Origin: Kutzneria buriramensis
GTDB taxonomy: Bacteria > Actinomycetota > Actinomycetes > Mycobacteriales > Pseudonocardiaceae
Direction: 5' to 3'
NCBI RefSeq assembly: GCF_003387475.1
Contig: NZ_QUNO01000018.1
Coordinates: 124,001-188,000, forward strand
DNA: 64,000 bases
Below are positions 34,901 through 44,600 of this stretch, piece after piece. Positions within the stretch are counted from its first letter, which is position 1; each line of letters begins with the position of its first letter. The position numbers and the translations under genes are program-made. The notes beneath the pieces are model-generated. The model had not been told where the DNA came from. It searched no databases and was given only the letters and a program-made list of their open reading frames with translations.

Positions 34901-35074
34901 GTGAAGCCGCGGCCGGCGCAGCCGGACGTGTTCGGCGAGGCGCTGGCTTCCGTCGCCTCGCTGTCGCTGGCGGGGGAGTGGGGCCGGTTCAAGACGTGCC
35001 GGGCGCTGGGTGTTCGTGGATCGAAGGCGGCGATGCGGGCGTATCGGGAGCGGAAGAAGGCCGCTAGCTCTTGA
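34901..35074 (+). CDS. Short orphan frame, possible gene fragment
   Basis: GTG at 34901 opens 57 codons (VKPRPAQPDVFGEALASV... ending MRAYRERKKAASS) with actinobacterial codon bias. There is no ribosome-binding site. The composition, a helix followed by a basic tail, looks like the C-terminal end of a larger protein that I do not recognise. It starts where the TDT remnant on the opposite strand ends and overlaps the CoA-transferase stop by 11 bp. It may be the second half of a deletion junction. Confidence 0.3.
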   Translation: MKPRPAQPDVFGEALASVASLSLAGEWGRFKTCRALGVRGSKAAMRAYRERKKAASS

Positions 35075-36161
35075 GCCAGGCGCGGATCTCCGCCCCGTGC
35101 TCGTCGAGTGCCGGCGGCGCGAGGTCGTGCCGGGTGGGGGTGGCGGACAGCGTCAGCGGGTTGCGGACGGTGGGCACTCCGCCGGCGTCGGCTACCGGCT
35201 CCAGCCCCAGCTCGGTGGCCAGATCCACGCCCTGCCGTACGTCGTTGATCGGCCCGCACGGGACGTCGGCGTCGGTGAGGATCCGGAACCACTCCTGCGC
35301 CGAGTTGGTGGACAGCCGGGCCAGCAGCAGGGGGCGCAGCTCCCCGCGGTTGGCGTTGCGGGCCGCCATCGAGGCGAACCGGGGGTCGTCGGCCAGTTCG
35401 GGCACGGTGAGAGCTTTGGTCAATCGCCGGAACTGTCGGTCATTGCCCACGGCGATGATCAGCTCGCCGTCGCCGGTGGCCATCGGCTCGTACGGGTACA
35501 GGCTCAGGTGCTCGTTGCCCATCCGGTGCGGCACCACGCCGCCCGCCACGTATGCGGAGGTCTGGTTGACCAGCGACGACAGCGCGGCCGACAGCAGATT
35601 CGTCTCCACGTGCTGGCCCTCGCCCGTGACGTCCCGATGGTGCAGCGCAGCCAGAATGCCCGTCGACGCGTGCAGGCCCGTCATCACGTCGATCACGGCG
35701 ACTCCGGCCCGGTACGGCGGGCCGTCCGGCGAGCCGGTGAGGCTCATCATCCCCGACAGCGCCTGCACGAGAAGGTCGTAGCCGGGCAGCGTCGCATCCG
35801 GGCCGAATCCGCTGATCGAGCAGTAGACGACGCCGGGGTTCAGTTCGGCGACGTCCTCGTAGCCCAGGCCGAAGCGCGCCATGCCGCCCGGCCGCAGGTT
35901 GTGCACCAGCACGTCCGCGCGCTTCGCCAGCTCCCGCGCCACCTCGGCGTCCGCCGGATCGGTCAGGTCCAGCGCGACGGACCGCTTGTTCCGGTTGACC
36001 GACAGGTAATACGTGCCGACGCCGTCCCCGTCGACCGGCGGCAGCCACTGCCGCGTGTCGTCGCCGTGCGGGCTCTCCACCTTGATCACGTCCGCGCCGA
36101 GATCGGCCAGCAGCATCGTGCAGTACGGCCCGGCCAGCACCCGCGAGAAGTCCGCGACCAC
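35064..36161 (-). CDS. CaiB/BaiF family CoA transferase (class III)
   Basis: This frame encodes 365 aa. Family marks are DFSRVLAGPYCTMLLADLGADVIKVESP at the start, YYLSVNRNKRSVALDL near 51 and LVHNLRPGGMARFGLGY near 85. The catalytic Asp is in GYDLLVQALSGMMSLTG near 127. C-terminal blocks are VNQTSAYVAGG and DVPCGPINDV. It moves CoA between acyl groups; the acid is unknown. The first residues look damaged: ATG at 36183 reads MGALD and then shifts frame, while removing one base near 36165-36168 would join MGALDA to VVVADFSRV. GTG at 36161 is the first start in the intact frame. Confidence 0.88.
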   Translation of the reverse strand: MVADFSRVLAGPYCTMLLADLGADVIKVESPHGDDTRQWLPPVDGDGVGTYYLSVNRNKRSVALDLTDPADAEVARELAKRADVLVHNLRPGGMARFGLGYEDVAELNPGVVYCSISGFGPDATLPGYDLLVQALSGMMSLTGSPDGPPYRAGVAVIDVMTGLHASTGILAALHHRDVTGEGQHVETNLLSAALSSLVNQTSAYVAGGVVPHRMGNEHLSLYPYEPMATGDGELIIAVGNDRQFRRLTKALTVPELADDPRFASMAARNANRGELRPLLLARLSTNSAQEWFRILTDADVPCGPINDVRQGVDLATELGLEPVADAGGVPTVRNPLTLSATPTRHDLAPPALDEHGAEIRAWLKS

Positions 36162-36313
36162 GACTGGCGTCCAACGCTCCCATGCCGTCAGTAAAGTGCA
36201 TGCCCCATCTGGGGGAATCGGGGCCGCGCGAGGCCCATGGGTAGCTCGCTTGGGGCCTGCCAGAGGCCCCTGGCGGCCTTCTACCGTCGTAGTGGCGGCT
36301 CGATCGCCGCTTC

Positions 36314-38470
36314 ATGACCGAGAATGCACCTGCTACACGGGGATGGGATATGCAGGGCAGTTCCGATGAGGGGCCGTTCTCCGCGCGCAGCAGCAACGAT
36401 TTCGCGGGTCGGGTCGACGGGACGATCGTACAGGCGGGGCACGTCGACCACGTGCACATATCCGGCGGTGGCCGGCGTGTGCGCGTGCCGTCGCAACTAC
36501 CTCCGGTGCCGCGCGTGTTCAGCAGTCGCAAACGCGAGCTGGCCGCGTTGGAGAAATGGCGTTCGCGCGGCCCGACGACCATTGTGATCAGCGGCGCGGC
36601 CGGAGTCGGCAAAACGTCGCTGGCACTTCGCTGGCTGCATGACGTGCGAGAGCACTTTCCGGGTGGCCAGCTGTACGCGCATCTCGGCGCCCACTCGATC
36701 GATGGACCGGCCGCGCCGGAGGACGTGCTGGAATGGTTCCTTCGGGCTTTCGGCGTGCCGGCGGACAGCATTCCGGCCTCGGCGGGGCAACGGGAAGCGA
36801 TGTACCGGTCGGTGACCGCGGACGGGTCCGTCGCGGTGCTGCTCGACGATGCGGTGTCGGCGGCCCAGATACGACCGCTGTTGCCGGCGTCGCCGCACAC
36901 CGTGGTCGTGGTCACGAGCCAATGGCGCCTGGCCGGCCTGCGAATGGACGGGGCACGCTTCCTCGAGATCGGTCCGCTGAACGTCGCCGACTCCATCGAC
37001 CTGCTGGACTCCGTCGCCGGGAATGGCCGGCTCGCGGAGGAACCCGAACATGCCGAGGAACTCGTCCAGCTGTGTGGCGGACTGCCCATCGCATTGTCGG
37101 TGGTCGGCGCCCGCCTGGCGTCGCGTCCCAACCGGTCGCTGTCCCGAGAGGTCAGCGCGCTCCGCGGCAGCGACCGGCTGGCCACCTTGTCGCTGGAGGA
37201 CGACTGTTCCGTCGAGGCCGTGTTCGACGTGTCGTATCGCGGCCTGCCGCACGTCCAGGCCCAGCTCTACCGACTGTGCGCCCTGCACCCGGGGCCGGCC
37301 TTCGGTATCGAGGTCGCCGGGGCCGCCGCCCACCGACCGGCGCGCGAGATCGAACCGTCGCTCGACGCCCTCGTCGACCGGAACCTCCTCAACGAGGTCG
37401 GCGACGGTCGCTATCGCTACCACGACCTGCTGTTGGTGCACGGCCGGCAGATGGCCGAGGCGGAAGATCCACCGGAGGTGCGCGACGCCGCCCGGCGACG
37501 GATGATCGAGTGGTACCTCACCATGGCGATCGCCGCCGATCTGGTGCTCAGACCGACCCGCAGACGCGTCGGCCCGCACTTCCGCGAGGCTCTTGACGCG
37601 CCTTCGACCGTCTTCGACACCGAGCGGATGGCCCTGCGGTGGCTGGAGGTCGAGCGACGGAACCTGGTGTCGGCCGTGCACGCGGCGGCGGAACTCGGCT
37701 GGGACCAGGTGGTGTGGGAGCTGTGCGAGGCGCTGTGGGCGTTCTATCTCAATTTCCGGCCCTACGGTGACTGGCTGGCGATCCACCGGCTCGGCATTCC
37801 CGCCGCGCAGCGCGTCGGCCACCGGACGGCCGAGGCGCGGCTGCGGATCCAGCTCGCCTCCGCGCTGGCCAACCTCGAACGTCACGACGAGGCGATCGAG
37901 GAGAACCGCCGCGCGGTTCGGCTGGCCGAGCTGGAACACGACGAGGCGACCAAGGCGGCGGCGCTGTCGGAACTCGCGGACAGCGCGCAGGGGCAGGGCG
38001 ACCTGGCCGGCGCGCTGAGCCATCTCCATCAGGCCAAGCAGATCCGCGAGCGGATCGGCACACCCCGGGCGGTGGCTGTCGGTCAGCGCCGGATCGGGGA
38101 GGTGCTCCTCGATCTCGGCCGAACCGAGGAGGCGGTGGCGGAGTTCCGGCACGCTGCGGACGCCTTGGCGACCCTGGACCGGGCGCAGTGCGCGCGGGCC
38201 CTGACCGGCCTCGCACGGGCCTATGCCCGGAATGGTCGTCTCGCTGACGCCCGTCGGGAACTGGACGAGGTCCTGGAGATCACGAGCCAGCTCGGACTGG
38301 TCCGGTACGCGGCCGAGGCGGTGGTCGTGTTGGCGGAGGTCGCCGAACTCGCGGGCGACCTCCGCGCCGCCCGCACGCACTACCTGCGGGCCCGGGCGGT
38401 GTTCGCCGAACAGGAGGATCCGAAGGCGGACCGGCTCGCCGAGCGGATCGCCCGGCTGCCGGAGACCTGA
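36314..38470 (+). CDS. STAND protein: NB-ARC NTPase with TPR repeats, no DNA-binding domain
   Basis: This 718-aa protein has a short N-terminal segment ending in GRVDGTIVQAGHVDHVHISGG, a motif I have seen before NB-ARC domains of actinomycetes. The NB-ARC domain has Walker A GAAGVGKTS at about 94-102, Walker B VAVLLDD, TSQWRLAGL as sensor 1, and GGLPIALSVVGARLA (GLPL motif). A winged-helix region follows (CALHPGPAFGIEVAG, YHDLLLVHGR), then TPR-type helices from about 480. Unlike AfsR it has no SARP head, so it may act as a signal switch that works through another protein. A second STAND regulator with a SARP head lies 3 kb downstream. ATG at 36350 is an alternative start. Confidence 0.87.
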   Translation: MTENAPATRGWDMQGSSDEGPFSARSSNDFAGRVDGTIVQAGHVDHVHISGGGRRVRVPSQLPPVPRVFSSRKRELAALEKWRSRGPTTIVISGAAGVGKTSLALRWLHDVREHFPGGQLYAHLGAHSIDGPAAPEDVLEWFLRAFGVPADSIPASAGQREAMYRSVTADGSVAVLLDDAVSAAQIRPLLPASPHTVVVVTSQWRLAGLRMDGARFLEIGPLNVADSIDLLDSVAGNGRLAEEPEHAEELVQLCGGLPIALSVVGARLASRPNRSLSREVSALRGSDRLATLSLEDDCSVEAVFDVSYRGLPHVQAQLYRLCALHPGPAFGIEVAGAAAHRPAREIEPSLDALVDRNLLNEVGDGRYRYHDLLLVHGRQMAEAEDPPEVRDAARRRMIEWYLTMAIAADLVLRPTRRRVGPHFREALDAPSTVFDTERMALRWLEVERRNLVSAVHAAAELGWDQVVWELCEALWAFYLNFRPYGDWLAIHRLGIPAAQRVGHRTAEARLRIQLASALANLERHDEAIEENRRAVRLAELEHDEATKAAALSELADSAQGQGDLAGALSHLHQAKQIRERIGTPRAVAVGQRRIGEVLLDLGRTEEAVAEFRHAADALATLDRAQCARALTGLARAYARNGRLADARRELDEVLEITSQLGLVRYAAEAVVVLAEVAELAGDLRAARTHYLRARAVFAEQEDPKADRLAERIARLPET

Positions 38471-38787
38471 CTCGCGTATTCGGCGACACAGCACCACAGC
38501 ACGTCTACAGCTGACGTCGTCACCAGCCGACGGCCGTCCCGCCACAGCAGGACATGATGCTGCTCAACGGCGTTCGCGGCAACGAGACTGCACCCGCTCA
38601 ACTGAGCGAGGGCGGTCGCGGTCGTCTCCTCGGCGAGGGCAACCGTCGGCTGTGGCGGCAGAACGACAACATCGGCGAGCCGCAGCCACGAGAAACTCGC
38701 GCGGGCGGCGTAGGCCACGACGAAAGCATCCGGCTGGCCTACGCCGTCCCACCACGTCACGCGAAAGACGCCCGCGGAGGTCACCAT
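38380..38787 (-). CDS. Small conserved-looking protein of the sugar-dehydrogenase operon
   Basis: ATG at 38787 overlaps the stop of the glycosyltransferase-like gene (ATGGTGA), so translation is coupled. That is the main reason for calling it real. The 135-aa product has WWDGVGQPDAFVVAYAARASFSWLRLADVVVLP, then VALAEETTATALAQL, and HHVLLWRDGRRLVTTSAVDVLWCC. It is alpha/beta-like, without signal peptide or membrane helix. I do not recognise a family with a known function. The last 30 codons lie over the 3' end of the STAND gene (91-bp overlap). Confidence 0.66.
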   Translation of the reverse strand: MVTSAGVFRVTWWDGVGQPDAFVVAYAARASFSWLRLADVVVLPPQPTVALAEETTATALAQLSGCSLVAANAVEQHHVLLWRDGRRLVTTSAVDVLWCCVAEYASQVSGSRAIRSASRSAFGSSCSANTARARR

Positions 38788-39995
38788 CGCAGCGGCCTCG
38801 GGACAACAGCCGGCGGCACGACGGGCTGCTCCGCAGGCTCCATCAGTCCGAGCAGGTCGTACATCGCTCGACGGAGCAACGAAGCCGACTCCCCGTGCCG
38901 TGAGCTGATCATTTCGGCGACGGCTGCGTCCCGGAAGGCCGGGAGATCGAGCGCGTGCACGATCTGCGCCACGACCGGCGCGTCGACGTCGAACCGCGGC
39001 GCCCGAGCCGCGACCGCGGCCGCCAGACTTCCCTTGCGGACCGCGTGTTCGGGGTATGCCGCGAGCAGGACCGGTGTGCCCAGCGCCGCCGCGTACTGTG
39101 TCGTGCTGCCGTGATCCCCGAGGACGACGTCGCTGGCGATCGTGGCGGCTTGCCAGCCCTGGTCCGGTGGGATGACGAGAAGTCCCGCCCGCGCGCAGTC
39201 CGCCAGCCACGCCTTGATCTGCCACGGGCTGTGCACGGCCCACGCGCTGGGATGCAGGATCAACGCCACCCGGTACTCGGACTTCGGCAGGCGAGCGAGC
39301 AATTCCTTGCACAGCAACGGATGTCGGCCGAAGACCGAGTCCGCCGACCAGGTGGAGCTGACGGTGACGAGCCGTTGGTCCGGACCGATTCCCAGCGCCT
39401 GCCGGTAGGATTCCCGGTGCGGCAAGCTTGTCGTGAGGCGATCCATGCAGATGTCACCGGCTACCAAGGCACGCGGGACCGCCTCGGGACACGACCGACG
39501 CAGCGCGGTCATCTCGCGGTCGTGGGTGAGCGCTATGACCGACGGGATGAGACGCCCGCGGTGCGTGAGCGTTTCGCGGGCAAGTCCCATGTGCGGCAGG
39601 GCCGACGGGCCGCCGCTGCGGCTGAATCGCCGCGACATCAGGCTGCTGGCGCCGTGCGGCACCACCAGCACTCGTCCCCGTACCGCGGCGAGCTCGGTGT
39701 AGCTCGCCGCCAGCACCAGATCGAACCGGTGCTCGAGTGCTTGGCCCCAGGGGATCGCCAGCCCGCCGAGCCTGCGTACGAACTCGGCGCTGTCGGGCCA
39801 GGAATTCGCGCTCTGCGGGACCGAGAACAGCACCTGCGCCCGGAGATCACCCTCGAGGAGCGCGAGCAGCTCCAGCAGCCGAGTGCCGGCCGCGACGGTG
39901 GGAACGACGACGAGGATCTTGCGGCAATCCCTGCGGGTGACCCGCAGATCGGCGTCCATGCCGATCGGGCCACGAATCCAGCGGTCGATGTGCAT
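38781..39995 (-). CDS. Glycosyl-/glycerophosphotransferase-like protein (GT-B fold)
   Basis: This 404-aa protein has an N-terminal Rossmann-like half (KILVVVPTVAAGTRLLELLALLEGDLRAQVLFSVP; FDLVLAASYTELAAVRGRVLVVPHGASS). Its C-terminal half (RLVTVSSTWSADSVFGRHPLL; VALILHPSAWAVHSPWQIKAWL; ASDVVLGDHGSTTQYAAALGTPVLLAAYP) is typical of CDP-glycerol glycerophosphotransferases and other GT-B enzymes. D..GDHGSTT is the donor-binding turn. Close relatives in actinomycetes are often misannotated as translation initiation factor 2. It follows the nucleotide-sugar dehydrogenase by 9 bp and is coupled to the 135-aa protein. It probably transfers a sugar or polyol phosphate from the dehydrogenase pathway. 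Confidence 0.78.
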   Translation of the reverse strand: MHIDRWIRGPIGMDADLRVTRRDCRKILVVVPTVAAGTRLLELLALLEGDLRAQVLFSVPQSANSWPDSAEFVRRLGGLAIPWGQALEHRFDLVLAASYTELAAVRGRVLVVPHGASSLMSRRFSRSGGPSALPHMGLARETLTHRGRLIPSVIALTHDREMTALRRSCPEAVPRALVAGDICMDRLTTSLPHRESYRQALGIGPDQRLVTVSSTWSADSVFGRHPLLCKELLARLPKSEYRVALILHPSAWAVHSPWQIKAWLADCARAGLLVIPPDQGWQAATIASDVVLGDHGSTTQYAAALGTPVLLAAYPEHAVRKGSLAAAVAARAPRFDVDAPVVAQIVHALDLPAFRDAAVAEMISSRHGESASLLRRAMYDLLGLMEPAEQPVVPPAVVPRPLRW

Positions 39996-40004
39996 GGCAC
40001 CTCC

Positions 40005-41279
40005 TCAGCAGGCGATCGCGGTCGCGTCGTTCTGGACGAAGTGGGGGAGACCGGTGGTGCAGTCCACGATCGGCGCCTGGCACCGCATGAGCAGAGCTGT
40101 GTCCACGGCCTGGTGCCTCGTGAGGATCACGACCAGGTCCGCGACGCCCGGCCGCAGCGTCTCGCTGTGCAGGGCGGTGCCGTCACGGAGGACAAGGCGA
40201 TGCACGTAGGGGTCGTGATAGCCGACTTCGGCTTGGTGGTGCAGGAGTTCGAGCACCTTGACCGCCGCCGACTGCCTGACGTTGGGCACGTCCGGCTTGT
40301 ACGTCACGCCCACCACGAGGACGCGGCAGTCGCGCAGCGGCCGCACGCCGTGCACCAGCTCCTCGAGGCGACGGACCGTCTGGCTCGGCATGGCGTTGTT
40401 GCGAACGATCGCCGCCTCGACGACCCGCGCGGCGACACCGCAACGCCGTGCCGCCGAAGCGAAGAAGCCGGCGCACACGGGGACGCAGTCGCCGCCGGCG
40501 CCCGCGCTCGGCGCGTGGCGAAGGAAGCCGAAGGGCTTGCTCGCCGCCGCGTCGAGAACCTCCTCGACGGCAACGCCGCTGGCGTGGCACAGCGCCGCCA
40601 GTTCGTTCACCAGCGAGACGTTGACCAGCCGAAACGTGTTCTCGAAGACCTTGACGAGCTCGGCGGTCCGAATGCTGCTGACGGTGACGACCCGGTCGGT
40701 GAGCCGGCGCAGGAACCGCGCCGCGAGCTTCGTGCACCGGGGCGTGGCCCCGCCCACGATGCGCGGAATCGACCGCAGCGTCGACGACGCGATACCGGGA
40801 TCGATGCGCACCGGCGAGTGCGCAAGATGCACGTCACGGCCGACCCGCAGCCCCGAGCCCTCGGCCAGTTCGGTGGCGACGACGTCGTCGACCACGCCCG
40901 GTGGGCAGGTGCTCTGGACGACGACCAGGTCGCCGACGCGAAGGCTGGCCGCGACGCCGCGCGTCGCCCGACGCAGCGGGGCAAGATCAACACCTTCGTG
41001 TGAGCCCGGAGGCGTTGGCACACAGAGGACATGGACGTCGGCGGCCGGCACCTCGTGCGCGCTCGTCTGCACGTGCAGGCGGCCGGTCGCCAGCATCGCG
41101 CGCAGGTCGCGATCGGACACCGTGGTCAGCTCGTCGGCGACCGCGCCGCCGGCGATGGCGGCGACCCGCTCCGGCGAGCTGTCGACGGCCACCACATGGC
41201 AGCCCGCCCTGACCGCGTCGATGGCCATGGGCAGGCCGGTGAACCCCAAGCCGGTGATTGTTACCGCAAGTGCTTTCAT
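40005..41279 (-). CDS. Nucleotide-sugar dehydrogenase (UDP-glucose/GDP-mannose DH family), atypical active site
   Basis: ATG at 41279 gives 424 aa. Features are the NAD motif ITGLGFTGLPMAIDA (8-22), VLCVPTPPG near 85, VVQSTCPPG near 120 and the catalytic helix Lys210-Asn214 (KVFENTFRLVN). The active-site Cys265 is in GAGGDCVPVCAGFF. The family normally has Gly-Gly-x-Cys-x-Pro-x-Asp. Here the Asp is Cys269. The enzyme oxidises C6 of a UDP- or GDP-sugar to a uronic acid in two NAD-dependent steps. The C-terminal NAD/sugar domain (CRVLVVGVTYKPDVPNVRQSAAV) is intact. It leads an operon with the GT-B protein and the 135-aa protein. Confidence 0.88.
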   Translation of the reverse strand: MKALAVTITGLGFTGLPMAIDAVRAGCHVVAVDSSPERVAAIAGGAVADELTTVSDRDLRAMLATGRLHVQTSAHEVPAADVHVLCVPTPPGSHEGVDLAPLRRATRGVAASLRVGDLVVVQSTCPPGVVDDVVATELAEGSGLRVGRDVHLAHSPVRIDPGIASSTLRSIPRIVGGATPRCTKLAARFLRRLTDRVVTVSSIRTAELVKVFENTFRLVNVSLVNELAALCHASGVAVEEVLDAAASKPFGFLRHAPSAGAGGDCVPVCAGFFASAARRCGVAARVVEAAIVRNNAMPSQTVRRLEELVHGVRPLRDCRVLVVGVTYKPDVPNVRQSAAVKVLELLHHQAEVGYHDPYVHRLVLRDGTALHSETLRPGVADLVVILTRHQAVDTALLMRCQAPIVDCTTGLPHFVQNDATAIAC

Positions 41280-41684
41280 CGAAGCCCCCTTACCAATGGC
41301 ATTCGGGCTCCCCCGAGAAGCCCGCACGGCAAGAGTGCGAAGCCAATGTGGTCGAACCGCTGACACCGCCGGATGAGATGACTGAAACGCCAGCTCAGTG
41401 GCTGTTGCGGGCCGGTTCGGGATTGCCGGCCGTCTTCGGGTCGGCGTGTCGTGGCCACTAATTGGCCAGTTGATGCGGGCTGTAGCACGGGCACCGGGAC
41501 AAAAGTCTGTCATGTCCACGAACAGCCCAGTCCATGGCGGTGGAGTCGCCCGTACGTTCTAGCGCCAGGGTTACAGCGTTATTACTCCCGCTTGATCCCC
41601 CGGTGCGTGCGGGCGACACTAGGAACGCTAGCGATGGCGGTCGGAACGGCGCTCGGCCGCTCGGCTCCAGCGGAGGGGACGCTG
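41280..41684. promoter_or_regulatory. 405-bp divergent control region
   Basis: No gene is supported here. The region separates the sugar-dehydrogenase operon (minus) from the SARP-STAND gene (plus) and must hold both promoters. TGGCCA-CTAAT-TGGCCA (41452-41468) is a compact dyad. The right part (about 41565-41600) is AT-rich for this genome (TTACAGCGTTATTACTCC) and is a likely promoter for the SARP gene. I could not find the heptameric direct repeats expected for a SARP site. Confidence 0.45.
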
Positions 41685-44600
41685 GTGGAACCTCGCTTCA
41701 TGATCCTGGGCAACACGGGAATTCGGGTGGGCGGCGAGATCCGGAACCAGTGGGGCCACACCAAGCTGCGCGGAATTCTCGCCGTCCTGCTGCTCAAGGC
41801 CGGCGAGTTCGTGCCGATGGATGAACTGGTCGAATGGGTATGGCCGGACGGCAGGGCGCCGAGGGATCGCGCCGGCACCTGCTACACCTACATCAAGCGT
41901 GTACGTGAGATGCTCCGTGGCGTCGGCATCGTCGATGTGATCGACACCAATGGCGGTGCCTACCGCATTCGGATCGACCGTCAGGAAATAGACTTCTTCG
42001 CCTTTCGCGGCGCGATCGACCGGGCGCGAGTCGTCGGCCGTCGGGGCGATCATGCGCAGGGGTGCCGGGAGATCGAATCGGCGCTCGAATTGTGGACGGA
42101 GCGTCCGCTCGCCGACGCGCGGGGAGATCGGGCCGCGCAGTGGCGAATGTGGTCCCGGCAGCAACACTGGATCGACGCCCACGGCGCGCTCACGCACGGC
42201 TTGCTCGCCCTCGGCGAGTATCAGGCGGTGTTGCAACGGCTTGACGACCTGCCTGTCGAATACCAATCGAATCTCACGTTGGTCAAGCGGCGCATCCAGG
42301 CGCTGCGCGAACTGGGTCGGCACCGCGATGCGACCGCATACTACCTGAGAATGCGCAAGTTCTATCGCAGCGAACTCGACCAGGATGAAGCCGACGACCT
42401 GACCCGCTTCCACGACGCATTGCTCAAACGCGGGCAAGGTCGGGTCTCGACCGGCGAGCCGGAAACGAAGGCGCGAACGGAGGTCGCGCCCCGCGCACCC
42501 CATCTTCTCCCGCACGACATCGCCGATTTCACGGGGCGCGTGGAGGTGCTCGGCGAGCTCGACCGCCTGACGACCTCCAGCGCCGGCGAGGCTCTGGCCA
42601 GGGTCGTTGTGCTCGAAGGGGCGCCAGGGGTCGGCAAGACGGCCGTTGCCACCCATTGGGCACACCGGGCGACGGAGCGATTTCCGGGCGGGCAACTCTA
42701 TGTCGATCTACAGGGTTTCTCCGAGGGGCCAAGATTGGAACCGGCCGACGTTGTCGACCGATTTCTCGCCGCATTCGACTTTCCGCTGGAGCGCGTCCCG
42801 ACCGCTATCGGTAGATTCTCGAAGCTTGCGAACCTGTTGTCGGGCCGCCGCGCGCTGATAGTGCTCGACAATGCGGAGAATTCTCGGCATGTCCAACCGC
42901 TGTTGGATTACCTTTCGACCTGTCTGGTGCTCGTCACCAGTCGTCAGCGACTGAGTGGACTGGCGCGGCGTGGCGCATCGCACATATCCGTGGCGCCGCT
43001 CGATCAGGGCGAATCCGTCGAATGGTTGGAGAAACGGATCGGTCCACGCGCCGAGGCCGATCGGGATTCTGTTTGCGAGGTGGCGGCGCTCTGCGGTGGG
43101 AACTCGTTGTCGCTTCGCCTCGTGGGTGAACACATCGTGGCGCACCCCGGAGTTCCGCTGGCCGAATTCGTCGAGGAACTCCGGGCCGAGCTGCTCGACC
43201 TCGGGGATGACGGGGACGGGCCGGACGCCTCCATTCGCGCCAGCTTCTCCTACTCGCTCCAGAAGCTCAGTGAGAGCGAGCGCCGGCTGTTCAGGTTGTT
43301 GAGCGTGCATCCCGGCGCGGACATCGGTCTTGGGGTTGCCGGCGCCGTGGCCGCCTGCGAGCCGATGTCCGTGCGCCGGTCGCTCGACGGTCTCCTGCAC
43401 GCGCACCTGCTGTCCCAGGGAGCGTCTCGGGATCGCTACCACGTCCACGATCTCCTGCGGCAATTCGCCGCGAGTCTGACGTCGACCCCGGAACACGAAG
43501 CCGAACGCCTGTCCGCAGAAGAGCGCATGTTGAGCTATTATTTGCATACGGCCAACAATGCCGATCTCACGATCTTTCCACACCGCACTCCGGTGCCCAT
43601 GGAACCGCTCATGGACGGCGTGAAGCCGGAGTCCTTCGCCGATGACGACCGTGCCATCAACTGGTTCGTGCGCGAACGGCCGAGCCTGAGCTCCCTGGTC
43701 CATTTCGCGGCCGAATGCGGCTACGACGAATACGTGACCAAACTGTCCAGCTGTATTGGCGAGGCGTACCAGAGGCTGGGCTACTACGGTGATATCTTCG
43801 ACTTTCTCGGGTTGGCCATTCGTGCGGCTCGAATGTCGAAGGACAGTCTCGGCGAGGCGTATTCCTTGCATAATCTGGGGTTTGCCTACCTCAACCTCCG
43901 TCGCTTCGACCTGGCCGAGGCGAACCTGCTCGAGGCGCGGCGGAAGTTCGGCGAAGTGGACATGCCCGAAGGCGTCGCCGGCGCGGTTCACAATTTGGGT
44001 CGAGTCATGATAGGTCGGGGTGAATATCGGCAGGGAATTGAATACCACCTGACCGCGCTCGAGGCATTTCGGGCACTCGGGGCGAAGGGGCACGAGGTCA
44101 TCGTCCTCTACCGCCTGGGCGAGGCGCACCGTGCCGCCCACAATCTCGACGCCTCGATCTCGTTCCTGCGGGACGCGCTGTGGCTGGCCGAACGGCTCGC
44201 GGACCGGCGCAGTCAGGCCTTCAGCCTCGCCGAGCTCGGCGCCGCCTATGCCGAACGGGGCGATTTCGTGGCCGCCGAGGGGTATCACAAGCGAGCGCTG
44301 GAGATCAGCGAGGCCATCCACGACATGGCCCTGGCCGCCAAGGCCTGCGCCGGCCTGGCCCTCATCGCGCAGGACGAGGAATCGTTCGAGGAGGCGGTCC
44401 GCTTCGCGCAGCGGGCCGTCGAGCTGTGCGCGCAGGTGCGCGACGCAAAGGGCGAGGCGACCGCCTACGACGTCGTCGCCCATGCCCAGTACTCGCTCGG
44501 TGAACGGGAGCAGGCCACCCGCTCCTGGCGTCGGGCTCTTGCCGTGCTCGAGGATCTCGGCGACCCGCTCGCCGACGTCGTCCGCCGGCGCCTGGCCGAA

